From contig JANQMC010000067.1 of assembly GCA_028280305.1 (NCBI GenBank), forward strand, positions 1 to 33,707: a DNA stretch of 33,707 nucleotides, written 5' to 3'. A program made the position numbers and the translations under genes. Source of the stretch: Pelagibius sp. Its GTDB lineage: Bacteria > Pseudomonadota > Alphaproteobacteria > Kiloniellales > Kiloniellaceae. The notes under the pieces were generated by a model, which was not told the origin of the DNA, did no database searches, and saw only the letters and a program-made list of their open reading frames with translations. Positions 7,672 to 16,122 of this stretch are shown here, in pieces; within the stretch, counting starts at the first letter, position 1, and every line of letters begins with the position of its first letter.

Positions 7672-8397
7672 TCAGGCTGGCTGGGTTTGTTTCTTGCCCG
7701 TGGTCTGCTCGCGCGGGCGCAGATGGGCGAACCAGCGGTTCTCCAACAGCTTGAACCCGCCGACGATCAGGAAGGTGAAACAGAGATAGATGGCCGCCAC
7801 CGAGAGGAAGGCTTCGTAGGGCGCGAGATAGCGCGAATTGATGATGCGGGCGGCGCCCAGCAGATCGACGATGGTGATGACGCTGGCAAGGACGGAGCCA
7901 TGCAGCATGAATATCACCTCGTTGGAGTAGGCCGGCAGAGCGCGGCGGAAGGCGCTGGGCAGGATCACCCGGCGATAGGTCTGGCTCTTGGACATGCCGC
8001 AGGCGCGCGCGGCCTCGACTTCGCCATAGGGTGTCCCCTCGATGGCGCCGCGAATGATCTCCGTCGTATAGGCGGCGGTATTCAGGGTGAAGGCCAGCAG
8101 CGCATACCAGTAGGCATCGCGCAGGAAGGTCCAGTCCTGGCTGAGTTCGATGACGAACTGCAGTTGCCCCAGGCCGTAGTAGATCATGAAGATCTGCACC
8201 AACAGCGGGGTGCCGCGGAAGAAATAGGTGAAAGCCCAAACAGGACCGTTGACCAGCGGATTGCGGGAGGTCCGCAGGATGGCCAGGGGCACGGCGATCA
8301 ACAAACCGATCGCCAGGGCGGAGACAACCAGTTTGGTGGTGTTGACCAGCCCTTCCAGGAACAGGGGGTAGTTCTCGAAGATCGGCGAAAAATCCAC
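7672..8397 (-). CDS. Polar amino acid ABC transporter permease (HisM-like)
   Basis: This is one of two inner-membrane permease subunits of a polar amino acid importer. The 241-residue protein has about five membrane helices and HisM-type features: TYFFRGTPLLVQIFMIYYG in the first half, LNTAAYTTEIIRGAIEGTPYG and the EAA coupling loop EVEAARACGMSKSQTYRRVILPSAF. The start is GTG (8395-8397), three bases after the stop of the other permease gene, so the two are coupled. HisM-like permeases usually serve basic amino acids (Lys, Arg, Orn, His); the exact substrate is inference. Confidence 0.94.
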   Translation of the reverse strand: MDFSPIFENYPLFLEGLVNTTKLVVSALAIGLLIAVPLAILRTSRNPLVNGPVWAFTYFFRGTPLLVQIFMIYYGLGQLQFVIELSQDWTFLRDAYWYALLAFTLNTAAYTTEIIRGAIEGTPYGEVEAARACGMSKSQTYRRVILPSAFRRALPAYSNEVIFMLHGSVLASVITIVDLLGAARIINSRYLAPYEAFLSVAAIYLCFTFLIVGGFKLLENRWFAHLRPREQTTGKKQTQPA

Positions 8398-8400
8398 GAC

Positions 8401-9093
8401 TCAAGCCCTCCTGACGCCGGCGCTGTAGTGTTTTTCCGCGAGGCGCAGGCCCAGAATCGACACCGTCGTGAAGATCAGGAAGATGACGGCAACCACCAGG
8501 TAATAGACAAAGGGTTCGCGCGTCGCCCCACCGGACTGCCCGGCCCGGAACACCATCTCGTTCAGCCCGATGATGGCGACCAGGGCGGTCGTCTTCATCA
8601 GCACCAGCCAGTTGTTGCCGATGCCCGGCAGCGCGTGACGCATCATCTGCGGGATGAGGATGCGAAAGAAGACCTGCCGCTTCGACATGCCGTAGGCGTA
8701 GCCGGCCTCAAGCAGGCCCACCGGCACGGAGAGGATGGCGCCGCGGAAGGTTTCCCCCATGTAGGCGCCGAAGATGAAACCGATAGTCAGCGTGCCGGCG
8801 ATGAAGGCGTTGACGTCGATGTAGTCTTCGTAGCCGAACCACTCATAGGCGATGTGGTTCACCAGCAGTTGCCCACCGAAGAAAATCAGCAGCATCAGAA
8901 CGAGATCGGGCACGCCCCGGATCACGGTCGTATAGACCGTTGCCACCGCCCGCGCCAGCCGCGAGCGGGAGAGCTTCGCGGTCGCGGTCAAAAGCCCCAG
9001 GACCAGAGCGACCACGGCCGAAACCAGCGACACCGCGACAGTGATCACGGCACCGTCGAGAATAAACGGCAGGCGTTCGAAAAGCTCGTCCAT
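8401..9093 (-). CDS. Polar amino acid ABC transporter permease (HisQ-like)
   Basis: This is the second permease subunit of the same importer, 230 residues from the ATG at 9093. Membrane helices begin immediately (FILDGAVITVAVSLVSAVVA). TVIRGVPDLVLMLLIFFGG, GAYMGETFRGAILSVPVG and the EAA loop LEAGYAYGMSKRQVFFRILI are characteristic of HisQ. The frame is open 24 codons upstream to an ATG at 9165, but that stretch is in the intergenic hairpin region and looks non-coding. The preceding gene on the same strand is the binding protein, separated by a hairpin at 9156-9189. Confidence 0.94.
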   Translation of the reverse strand: MDELFERLPFILDGAVITVAVSLVSAVVALVLGLLTATAKLSRSRLARAVATVYTTVIRGVPDLVLMLLIFFGGQLLVNHIAYEWFGYEDYIDVNAFIAGTLTIGFIFGAYMGETFRGAILSVPVGLLEAGYAYGMSKRQVFFRILIPQMMRHALPGIGNNWLVLMKTTALVAIIGLNEMVFRAGQSGGATREPFVYYLVVAVIFLIFTTVSILGLRLAEKHYSAGVRRA

Positions 9094-9155
9094 GGGCGCC
9101 CTGTTGCTGGTTAGAGGCGATTTTCCCTCGGCCGGGAAACAGCGGTAAAAAGCGA

Positions 9156-9189
9156 AAAGCGCCACTGCCGAAGGCGACAGTGGCGCTTT
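9156..9189 (-). terminator. Hairpin attenuator between binding-protein and permease genes
   Basis: A perfect 12-bp stem (9156-9167 with 9178-9189; arm AAAGCGCCACTG) with a 10-base loop lies 24 bases after the binding-protein stop. In the direction of transcription it is followed by a broken T-tract (CTTTTCGCTTTTT). This matches a Rho-independent terminator or a partial terminator/RNA stabiliser that keeps binding-protein expression above that of the permeases, a common arrangement in such operons. Confidence 0.7.
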
Positions 9190-9212
9190 CCCGTCAGAAA
9201 GTCATGACTGCC

Positions 9213-9992
9213 TTAGCTGCCATAGACATTGAAGTTGAAGTACTTGTCCTGAATCGACTTGTAGACGCCGTTGGCGCGGATCGCGTCGATGGCGGCGTTG
9301 AACATCTCCGCCAGCTCGTCCTCACCCTTGCGGATCGCGATACCGGCACCGTCGCCGAAGTACTTCGGATCGGTGAAGTCCGGCCCGACGAACTCGTAGT
9401 CCTTGCCGCTGTCGGTCTTCAGGAAGCCGTCTTCCAGGGCCACCGAGTCCGCCAACAGGAGATCGACGCGGCCGGCGGCGATATCCAGATACGCCTCGTC
9501 CTGGGTGCCGTAGCGCTTCACCTCGACGGCATCGCCATAGACTTCCGTGACGAAGTTGTCGTGGATGGTCGCGCGCTGAACGCCGACGGTCTTGCCTTTC
9601 AAACCGTCCTTGGTGATCTCGATGCCGGAGCCCTTCTTACGCACGAACTTGGCCGGGGTCTGATAGTACTTGTTGGTGAAGTCGACCTTTTTCTTGCGCT
9701 CTTCGGTGATCGACATGGAGGCGATGATGGCATCGTACTTGCGCGCCTGCAGCGCCGGGATGATGCCGTCCCAATCCTGGGTCACCAATTCGCACTCCAC
9801 CTTCATCTGATCGCAGAGCGCGTTGGCCATGTCGATGTCAAAGCCGACCAGCTTGCCGTCGGAGGTGACCGAGGAGAACGGCGGGTAGGCGCCCTCGACC
9901 CCGATGCGGACCTTCTTCCAATCCTTGGCGTCGGCCTGCGCGGCGCCCAAGGCGATCGCGGCCACGAAAACCGCAGAGATGAACTTTTTCAC
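9213..9992 (-). CDS. Periplasmic amino acid-binding protein (HisJ/ArgT-like)
   Basis: This is the solute-binding component of the importer. The GTG start at 9990-9992 is preferred because GGAGG stands 6 bases upstream; it gives a classic signal peptide (KKFISAVFVAAIALGAAQADA) and a mature protein of about 235 residues. Ligand-site segments seen in lysine/arginine/ornithine and histidine binders are present: GAYPPFSS, FDIDMANALC, DWDGIIPALQARKYDAI, SMSITEERKKKVDFT, VGVQRATIHDNF and LLADSVAL. This supports a basic amino acid ligand, but binding specificity cannot be read with certainty. The ATPase gene lies 58 bases upstream. Confidence 0.94.
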   Translation of the reverse strand: MKKFISAVFVAAIALGAAQADAKDWKKVRIGVEGAYPPFSSVTSDGKLVGFDIDMANALCDQMKVECELVTQDWDGIIPALQARKYDAIIASMSITEERKKKVDFTNKYYQTPAKFVRKKGSGIEITKDGLKGKTVGVQRATIHDNFVTEVYGDAVEVKRYGTQDEAYLDIAAGRVDLLLADSVALEDGFLKTDSGKDYEFVGPDFTDPKYFGDGAGIAIRKGEDELAEMFNAAIDAIRANGVYKSIQDKYFNFNVYGS

Positions 9993-10050
9993 AACTTGCC
10001 TCCATTGAACTTTCTTTGTTTGCACTGCTTGTGATGAGCGAAAGAACCCG

Positions 10051-10866
10051 TCATTTCAGGGTTCCTTCGAGAAACTGACGAAACCGCTCCGACCGGGGAT
10101 TGTTGAAAACCTCCAGCGGCGGCCCGGCCTCTTCGATGCGGCCTTCATGCAGAAAGATGGTCTCGGTCGAGACCTCCTTGGCGAAACCCATCTCGTGGGT
10201 CACCACGATCATGGTGCGACCTTCTTCGGCCAGGCTGCGCATGACCCGCAGCACCTCGCCCACCAGTTCGGGGTCGAGCGCCGAGGTCGGCTCGTCGAAC
10301 AGCATCACCGAGGGGTCCATAGCGAGCGCCCGGGCGATGGCGACACGCTGCTGCTGGCCACCGGAGAGATGCGCCGGGTAGTAATCCTTGCGCTCGTAGA
10401 GACCGACCCGCTGGAGAATCTCTTCGCCATAGGCGATCGCTTCGGCCTTGGGGCGTTTCAGCACCTGGATCGGCGCCTCGACCACGTTCTCCAGCACCGT
10501 CATGTGGGACCAGAGATTGAAGCTCTGGAACACCATGGCAAGGCGCGAACGGATGCGCCGGAGCTGTTCCTTGTCCTCCGCGACCAGCCCCTCACCCTGC
10601 TTGCCCGGCACCAGACGCAGGGTCTCGCCGCCGACTGCAATATGGCCGGAATTGGGATGCTCAAGCATGTTCACGCAACGCAGAAACGTGCTCTTGCCGG
10701 AGCCGCTCGACCCCAGCATCGCGATTACATCGCCTTCCTTGGCGGTAAGCGATACCCCCTTCAGAACCTCAAGATCGCCGAACGACTTGTGAATGTCCTC
10801 GGCTACCAAGGCCGCCGGTGAGGCGGCGGGCATGCTCCCCGTCTGCGCCAAAGCCACCTTGTTCAT
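10051..10866 (-). CDS. Polar amino acid ABC transporter ATP-binding protein (HisP-like)
   Basis: This is the cytoplasmic ATPase driving the importer, 271 residues. Walker A is GSSGSGKST (about residue 52), the Q-loop is in [20 protein letters not shown], the signature is [15 protein letters not shown], Walker B is [15 protein letters not shown] and the switch histidine is in VVTHEMGFA. The insertion between residues about 75 and 105 ([20 protein letters not shown]) is typical of HisP. It is the first gene of the four-gene operon. The first 15 residues are unconserved; an ATG at 10833 is an alternative start. Confidence 0.95.
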   Translation of the reverse strand: MNKVALAQTGSMPAASPAALVAEDIHKSFGDLEVLKGVSLTAKEGDVIAMLGSSGSGKSTFLRCVNMLEHPNSGHIAVGGETLRLVPGKQGEGLVAEDKEQLRRIRSRLAMVFQSFNLWSHMTVLENVVEAPIQVLKRPKAEAIAYGEEILQRVGLYERKDYYPAHLSGGQQQRVAIARALAMDPSVMLFDEPTSALDPELVGEVLRVMRSLAEEGRTMIVVTHEMGFAKEVSTETIFLHEGRIEEAGPPLEVFNNPRSERFRQFLEGTLK

Positions 10867-11015
10867 GCTCCCTGTCTGCTGCGTCTCTTTTATGACGCTT
10901 TACACTCGACGGTACGGCAGGCGGGTGGGGGATGCCAAGCAAAACCTTCCCGGCCCAAGCGGATACAGCCGCTGCCCGATACAACCTGGAATGAGTCCTG
11001 CAACCCTTTGAAACT

Positions 11016-12188
11016 TTAGGGAATCGCAGCCCGCAAGGCTTCCAGGCGCTGCTGAAGACCGGCCCGCTCCGGCGCCTCGGCGGGCAGCGCCTCGATCAGC
11101 GGTTCGGCACGGGCGAGCGCCTTTCCGGCGGCCTCGCCGTCACCCAGAACCGCGTAGGACCGCGCCAGACGCAGCCAACCGTCGGGATTGTCGGGCTGCT
11201 CTTCCAGGCGGGCCGCCAGCCCTTCGACCATGGAACGGACAAAGTCCGCCCGCTCCTCCGGGGTGAGCGCCTCCATGGCTTCGATATCGGCGGCGCTGGG
11301 TCCGCGCGGGGGCGCAGTGGCGGAATCGCCGCCCGGCGCCGGCTGCCCCAGGCTTTGCATGGCATTGGCGATCTGCTGCTCGACCACGGCGCGCCAGGGC
11401 GCATCGGGCGGGGCATCGGCCACCAGGCTGCGCCAGACACTGAGGGCGTCGTCGAGACGATCGTCCTGCGCCATGGCCAGTCCGGCATAGAAGCGCGCCC
11501 GCGGATTGGCGGGATCGGCCTCGATCGCCGCGGCAAAGGCCAGCCGGGCATCGCGGGTGACCTGGCCGTCGGCAGCCGCCACCAGCACCTCGCCCAGGGA
11601 GGCCTGCACCTCGGCACCGCCACGCCCCAGCGCGATGATCCGCCGATAGGCCTCGGCCGCACCCTCGTAGCGGCCGCTGCGCTCGTAGACGCGGGCCAGA
11701 ACCAACCAGCCCTCGGCGTCCTCCGGATTGCCCGCCAGACGCTGCTCCAACTGGGCGACCAGCATCTCGGCCTCTCTGCCGCTGCCGTCCTGGCGCTCGG
11801 CGAAGCTGAGTCCCGGCAACCCGGGGCTGCCGTAGTAGAGGTAGATCCCCATGCCGGCAAAGGGCAGCAGCAGCACCACCAGGGCGACCGCCAGCCAGCG
11901 GCCGGCGCTGCCTGCGCCCGGCGCCAGTTGGGCCGCCGTTTCCTGCGGTGACGATTCGGCATCTGAAAGCAGCAGCCGGCGCTCAATCTCGCGCCGCGCA
12001 GCTTCTACCTCACTGTCCTTCAGCAGACCGCGGCGGCGGTCTTCCTGAAGCTCGCGCAATTGGTCGCGGTAAACCGTCTGGTCGTAGGCTGCGCGCGCAA
12101 CCGCGGGATCGCTGCGCCGCATCAGGGGGGTCAGAAGGATCGCAACGACGCCCGCCGTCAGCGCGCCGGCCAGAAGCCAGAAAATCAT
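11016..12188 (-). CDS. ccmI: Cytochrome c maturation protein CcmI (TPR apocytochrome chaperone)
   Basis: CcmI binds apocytochrome c and delivers it to the CcmFH haem ligase. The 390-residue protein has an N-terminal membrane helix (residues 1-22, IFWLLAGALTAGVVAILLTP), a cytoplasmic loop with the typical YDQTVYRDQLRELQEDRRRG segment, a second helix near residue 100 (LAVALVVLLLPFAGMGIYLY), then a periplasmic domain of TPR repeats such as GWLVLARVYERSGRYEGAAEAYRR and NPDGWLRLARSYAVLGDG cut by Ala/Pro linkers. It overlaps ccmH by four bases (ATGA) and is the last gene of the ccm locus. Confidence 0.95.
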   Translation of the reverse strand: MIFWLLAGALTAGVVAILLTPLMRRSDPAVARAAYDQTVYRDQLRELQEDRRRGLLKDSEVEAARREIERRLLLSDAESSPQETAAQLAPGAGSAGRWLAVALVVLLLPFAGMGIYLYYGSPGLPGLSFAERQDGSGREAEMLVAQLEQRLAGNPEDAEGWLVLARVYERSGRYEGAAEAYRRIIALGRGGAEVQASLGEVLVAAADGQVTRDARLAFAAAIEADPANPRARFYAGLAMAQDDRLDDALSVWRSLVADAPPDAPWRAVVEQQIANAMQSLGQPAPGGDSATAPPRGPSAADIEAMEALTPEERADFVRSMVEGLAARLEEQPDNPDGWLRLARSYAVLGDGEAAGKALARAEPLIEALPAEAPERAGLQQRLEALRAAIP

Positions 12189-12700
12189 GACCGGCCTGTT
12201 TTCCCTTCACCGCCCGTGCCGCCCGCACCTTCACCGTCTTCGAGCAGGCGGGACAGGCGCTGCTCCTCCTCCGCGCTGAGAGCGGCCGGGGTGAGGGCGG
12301 CGGGGCTCTGGCGGCGAAAGAAGAAGAACACGCCGATCAGACCGAGCAGCAGCACGATGGCGGGACCGAACCACAGCAGATAGGTGGACGACTTCATCGG
12401 CGGGCGCAGCAGCACGAAGTCGCCGTAGCGCGCCACCAGATAGTCCAGCACCTGCGCGTCACTGTCGCCGGCGGTCAGGCGTTCGCGCACCAGCAGGCGA
12501 AGCTCCTTCGCGATCTCGGCGTTGGAGGAGTCGATGGACTCGTTCTGACAGACCACGCAGCGGATTTCCTGGGAGAGATCGCGGGCGCGCTGTTCCAGAA
12601 CCCTGTCGGCAAGAACCTCGTCCGGCTCCAGGGCCGCCGCAGGCAGGGCCAGAACGGGGAATGCAAGCAGGAGCAGCAGCAGGAATCCGAGACGTTTCAT
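12185..12700 (-). CDS. ccmH: Cytochrome c maturation protein CcmH (thioredox partner of apocytochrome)
   Basis: CcmH reduces the CXXC thiols of apocytochrome c or forms mixed disulphides with it, in complex with CcmF and CcmI. The 171-residue protein has a signal peptide (residues 1-23, LGFLLLLLLAFPVLALPAAA), the redox motif RCVVCQNESI with Cys48 and Cys51, the family segment NAEIAKELRLLVRERL and YGDFVLLRPP, and a C-terminal membrane anchor (LLWFGPAIVLLLGLIGVFFF). The ATG lies inside the end of the original ccmG frame (ATGA overlap at 12697-12700), which matters for translational coupling because ccmG now stops 75 bases earlier. Confidence 0.96.
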   Translation of the reverse strand: MKRLGFLLLLLLAFPVLALPAAALEPDEVLADRVLEQRARDLSQEIRCVVCQNESIDSSNAEIAKELRLLVRERLTAGDSDAQVLDYLVARYGDFVLLRPPMKSSTYLLWFGPAIVLLLGLIGVFFFFRRQSPAALTPAALSAEEEQRLSRLLEDGEGAGGTGGEGKTGRS

Positions 12701-13239
12701 TGGCGGAGCGCGCGCAGCATGGGTTCGACCTCCTGCTCGATCAGCTCGGCAAGCAGCGGCCCGCGATGGTGTTAGCGGATGCGTCCTTCACCATCCAGGA
12801 TGAAGGTCTCCGGCACGCCGGAGACGCCCCACTCCACCGCACCGCGCCCGCTGTCGGCGCCGATCCGGCTGTAGGGATTGCCCAACTCCTCCAGCCAGGC
12901 GGCGGCATCTTCCGGCTTGTCGCGGTGATTGATACCGTAGAGCGGCACTCCGGTTTCCTCGGCCAGTTCAGTCAGGAAGGGATGCTCCGCCCGGCAGGGC
13001 ACGCACCAGGAGGCAAAGAAATTCACCATCACCACCTCGCCCTGCCCCAGATCGGCGGAGGCGAAACCGGGCTGCTCAAGCCCGGGGACCGGCGGCAGAT
13101 CAAAGTTGGGGGTCGGGTTGTCGATCATCCCCGAGGGCAGGGCCTGAGGGTCCCGATCGGGCGAAAGGCCCCAGAGGAAGTAGCCGGCCACCACCACGAA
13201 GAGCAGAACCGGCAGAAGAAAGAGAAGGCGCTGGGTCAT
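12697..13239 (-). pseudogene. ccmG: CcmG/DsbE thiol:disulphide oxidoreductase, frame interrupted by an in-frame TAA (product of 155 aa if translated)
   Basis: CcmG is the membrane-anchored periplasmic thioredoxin that keeps the cytochrome c maturation pathway reduced. From the ATG at 13239 (AAAGGGGG upstream) the frame encodes a membrane anchor (residues 4-23), the active site FFASWCVPCRAEHP with Cys79 and Cys82, and the cis-proline region GVSGVPETFILDGEGRIR, then TAA at 12772-12774. Reading on in the same frame gives 24 more residues that look like an authentic CcmG tail (HHRGPLLAELIEQEVEPML and on) up to TGA at 12697, overlapping the ccmH ATG. The stop replaces what is normally Tyr after GRIR, so TAC or TAT to TAA is the likely single change. 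The lost part includes the last helix of the fold. The gene could be non-functional, read through, or a sequencing error. Confidence 0.85.
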
Positions 13240-13249
13240 CCTGCCCCCT

Positions 13250-15265
13250 TTACTCGGCCGCCGCGGGGTGGCCGCCGGGACCGGACTCAGGTTCGGGCGC
13301 CGCCTTGGCCTTCGCCTGACGGTTCGGCGCGCCGATGCGCAGCCGCCGGTCACTGAGCGAAACAAAGCCGCCGAGCACCATGAGGAGGCTGCCCAGCCAG
13401 ATCCAAGGCACCAGGGGTTCGTGGAAAATCCGCACGGTCCAGCCGCCCCGGCCGTCCGAATCGCCGATCACCGCATAGAGGTCGGACACCCAGGTGGTGT
13501 GAATGCCCGCTTCGGTGGTCGGCATGTTCTGCACGGGATAGAGGCGTTTCTCCGGCGTCAGAACGGCGATCTCTTCGCCGTCCCGGGTCACCGTGAGGCT
13601 TGCCCGGTCGGCGAGATAGTTGGGTCCTTCCAACTGCTCCACGCCGTCCAGGCGATAGCTGTAGCCGGCAACCTCCATGCTTTCGCCGGGTTGCAGGTTG
13701 CGCACCTCCTCGAGGTTCCAGACCGAGGCGCCGATCATACCGGCGGCGGCAACGGCCATACCCGCATGGGCCAGGGTCATGCCGTGGGCGGAACGCGGCA
13801 GGTTGCGCGCCCGGCGCCAGGAATCCCCCAGCGGCGCACGGAACAGCTTGATGCGGTCGGACCACTCCACCAGGCTCGCCACGAACAGCCAGCCGACGAG
13901 GCCCATGGCAGCGACCGCCAGGATCGGTCCGCCCTGTTCGAGATAGAGCGTAATGCCCGCCGCGATGACGGCGCCGAGGCCGGCCAGCTTCAGCCGCGAA
14001 AACACACCGGCCAGGTCGGCGCGCTTCCAGGGCATCAGCGGACCCAGGGCCATGAGGAAGATCAGCGGCACCATCAGCGGTACGAAGGTGGCATTGAAGA
14101 AGGGCGGGCCGACGGAAACCTTGCTGCCGTTCACTGCTTCAAGAAACAGCGGATAGAGCGTGCCGAGGAAAACCGTGGCGCAGGCCGCGGCCAGGAAGAG
14201 GTTGTTGATCACCATGCCGCCCTCGCGGCTGATCGGCGAGAACAGGCCGCCGGGCTTCAGGACCGGCGCGCGCAGGGCGAACAGCAGCAGCGAACCGCCG
14301 ATGGTGATGAGCAGCAGGACGAGGATGAAAAAGCCGCGCTCCGGATCGGTGGCAAAGGCATGCACCGAGGTCAGCAAACCGGAGCGCACGATGAAGGTGC
14401 CCATCAAAGAAAGCGAGAAGGTGAGGATCGCCAGAAGCACCGTCCAGACCTTCAGGGCGTCGCGCTTTTCCACCACGATGGCCGAGTGCAGCAGCGCCGT
14501 GCCGAGCAGCCAGGGCATGAAGGAAACGTTTTCCACCGGGTCCCAGAACCACCAGCCGCCCCAGCCCAACTCGTAGTAGGCCCACCAGGACCCGAGCGCG
14601 ATACCGGCGGTGAGGAAAGCCCAGGCAAGCAACGTCCAGGGCCGCACCCAGCGCGCCCAGGCGGCGTCCAGCTTGCCCTCGATCAAGGCGGCGATGGCAA
14701 AGGAGAAAGCCATCGAGAAACCGACATAACCGGCATAGAGCAGCGGCGGATGAAAGGCGAGACCCGGGTCCTGCAACAGCGGATTGAGGTCGCGTCCATC
14801 AGGCGGCGCCGGGAAAACCCTGAGGAAGGGATTGGAGGTCAGAAGGGTGAAGAGCAGGAAGCCGATACCGATCCAGGCCTGCACCCCCAGGACCCGGGCC
14901 TTGAGGCTGGGCGGCAGGTTGCCGCCGAAGAGCGCGACCATGGAGCCGAAGAGCGCCAGGATCAGGATCCACAACAGCATGGAGCCCTCGTGGTTGCCCC
15001 AGACGCCGGTCACCTTGTAGAGCATCGGCTTGGCCGAGTGGGAGTTCTCCACCACATTGATGACGGTGAAGTCGGAGACCACGTAGACATAGGTCAGGGC
15101 GGCGAAGGACAGCGCCACCAGCACCACCTGCAGGATCGCCGCCGGCTGGGCCACCGCCATCCAGTCGGCCCGGCCGCGCGCGGCGCCGAGCATCGGGAGG
15201 CTGCCCTGGATTACCGCCGTCAGCAGCGCCAGGATGAGGGCGAAGTGTCCGAGTTCGGCGATCAT
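13250..15265 (-). CDS. ccmF: Haem lyase CcmF (holocytochrome c synthetase subunit)
   Basis: CcmF is the large polytopic subunit that takes haem from CcmE and joins it to apocytochrome c. The protein has 671 residues with roughly fourteen membrane helices. It carries the haem-handling WWD domain (GWGGWWFWDPVENVSFMPWL), GVWGNHEGSMLLW near the N-terminus, HPPLLYAGYVGFS and VRSGLLTSVHAFATDPERG. The ATG at 15265 overlaps the ccmE stop (ATGA); the frame runs open further upstream but that part is ccmE in another frame. The ccmG start is only 10 bases downstream. Confidence 0.97.
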   Translation of the reverse strand: MIAELGHFALILALLTAVIQGSLPMLGAARGRADWMAVAQPAAILQVVLVALSFAALTYVYVVSDFTVINVVENSHSAKPMLYKVTGVWGNHEGSMLLWILILALFGSMVALFGGNLPPSLKARVLGVQAWIGIGFLLFTLLTSNPFLRVFPAPPDGRDLNPLLQDPGLAFHPPLLYAGYVGFSMAFSFAIAALIEGKLDAAWARWVRPWTLLAWAFLTAGIALGSWWAYYELGWGGWWFWDPVENVSFMPWLLGTALLHSAIVVEKRDALKVWTVLLAILTFSLSLMGTFIVRSGLLTSVHAFATDPERGFFILVLLLITIGGSLLLFALRAPVLKPGGLFSPISREGGMVINNLFLAAACATVFLGTLYPLFLEAVNGSKVSVGPPFFNATFVPLMVPLIFLMALGPLMPWKRADLAGVFSRLKLAGLGAVIAAGITLYLEQGGPILAVAAMGLVGWLFVASLVEWSDRIKLFRAPLGDSWRRARNLPRSAHGMTLAHAGMAVAAAGMIGASVWNLEEVRNLQPGESMEVAGYSYRLDGVEQLEGPNYLADRASLTVTRDGEEIAVLTPEKRLYPVQNMPTTEAGIHTTWVSDLYAVIGDSDGRGGWTVRIFHEPLVPWIWLGSLLMVLGGFVSLSDRRLRIGAPNRQAKAKAAPEPESGPGGHPAAAE

Positions 15266-15729
15266 TGCGTCATGCCTTCGCTGTGGCCCCCTTCTCCGTC
15301 GTGCCACTGGCCGGAAGCCTTCAGGGCATCGACCACTTCGCGCGGCATATAGTTCTCGTCGTGCTTGGCCAGAACCTCGCGGGCGGCAAAAGTGCCGTCG
15401 GACTGCAGGTTCCCGGTGGTCACCACGCCCTGCCCCTCGCGGAACAGGTCGGGCAGGATACCGGTATAGGCGACGGCAACCGACTCGCTGAGATCGGTGA
15501 CCCGGAAGACCACCGAGAGGCCGTCCTCGGACCGCTGGACGGTGCCTTCCTCGACCAGGCCGCCGAGACGGATACCGCGGTCCAGCGGCGGCGGTTCGGC
15601 GATCAACTGGCTGGGGCTGCGGAAGTGATCGAGGTTCTCGTCCAGCGCCGCCAGCACCAGGGCTGCGGCACCGCCGAAGACCAGCAGGGCGGCAACCAGA
15701 ATATAGAGGCGGCGGTGCTTGCGGGTCAT
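15262..15729 (-). CDS. ccmE: Haem chaperone CcmE
   Basis: CcmE carries haem covalently in the periplasm between CcmC and CcmF. The 155-residue protein has an N-terminal membrane anchor (residues 8-29), an OB-fold body with RLGGLVEEGTVQR and VAYTGILPDLFREGQGVV, and the haem-attachment HDENY motif, with His123 as the covalent ligand and Tyr127 as the axial ligand. The tail after it is short and flexible, as usual. It overlaps ccmD upstream and ccmF downstream by four bases each. Confidence 0.97.
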   Translation of the reverse strand: MTRKHRRLYILVAALLVFGGAAALVLAALDENLDHFRSPSQLIAEPPPLDRGIRLGGLVEEGTVQRSEDGLSVVFRVTDLSESVAVAYTGILPDLFREGQGVVTTGNLQSDGTFAAREVLAKHDENYMPREVVDALKASGQWHDGEGGHSEGMTQ

Positions 15730-15935
15730 GTCTGCGGCCCCGCCGCCGCGACGGGGCGGCGGCGCGCCCGCTGGGCGCCCTCGGCCTCAAGTTCGGCCAG
15801 GCGGCGCTGGCGCTGGCGCAACTGGCCCACCGTCTGAACCACCAGGCCCAGCATGATGACCAGCGTCAGGCCGAGCGAGGGCCAGACGAAGGCTGCATAG
15901 CCGCCCATATCAAAAAAAGCTGCGATCTCCGTCAT
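15726..15935 (-). CDS. ccmD: Haem exporter accessory protein CcmD
   Basis: CcmD is a small membrane protein that helps release haem-loaded CcmE from the CcmABC complex. The 69-residue product has the typical FFDMGGYAAFVWPSLGLTLV start, one membrane helix (about residues 17-36) and a basic, charged cytoplasmic tail (LRQRQRRLAELEAEGAQRARRR). The ATG is preceded by GGAAGAAGG. It overlaps ccmE by four bases. It is separated from ccmC by an unusual 187-base gap. Confidence 0.92.
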   Translation of the reverse strand: MTEIAAFFDMGGYAAFVWPSLGLTLVIMLGLVVQTVGQLRQRQRRLAELEAEGAQRARRRPVAAAGPQT

Positions 15936-16122
15936 CCTTCTTCCGCCATCATCCCTCTTCGCGAAGGCCCTTGGCCATGAACCCGGTCATTTCATGCCGG
16001 GCACTTGTCTTATCGGACTTCTTTTGCCGGTAAATCTAGGGATTCCACCGGGTTGCGTCATTTACATTTGCGTGACTGCGACCGAAGAGCGCAGCAACGC
16101 GCCCATTTCGTCCGGCAAGTCC

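Noticed and set aside
13268..15352. 694-residue plus-strand open frame opposite ccmF
   Set aside because: It is an antisense shadow of ccmF; no family resemblance and no ribosome binding site.
16010..16060. Possible small ORF in the ccmC-ccmD gap
   Set aside because: The frames there are short, lack ribosome binding sites and encode nothing recognisable.
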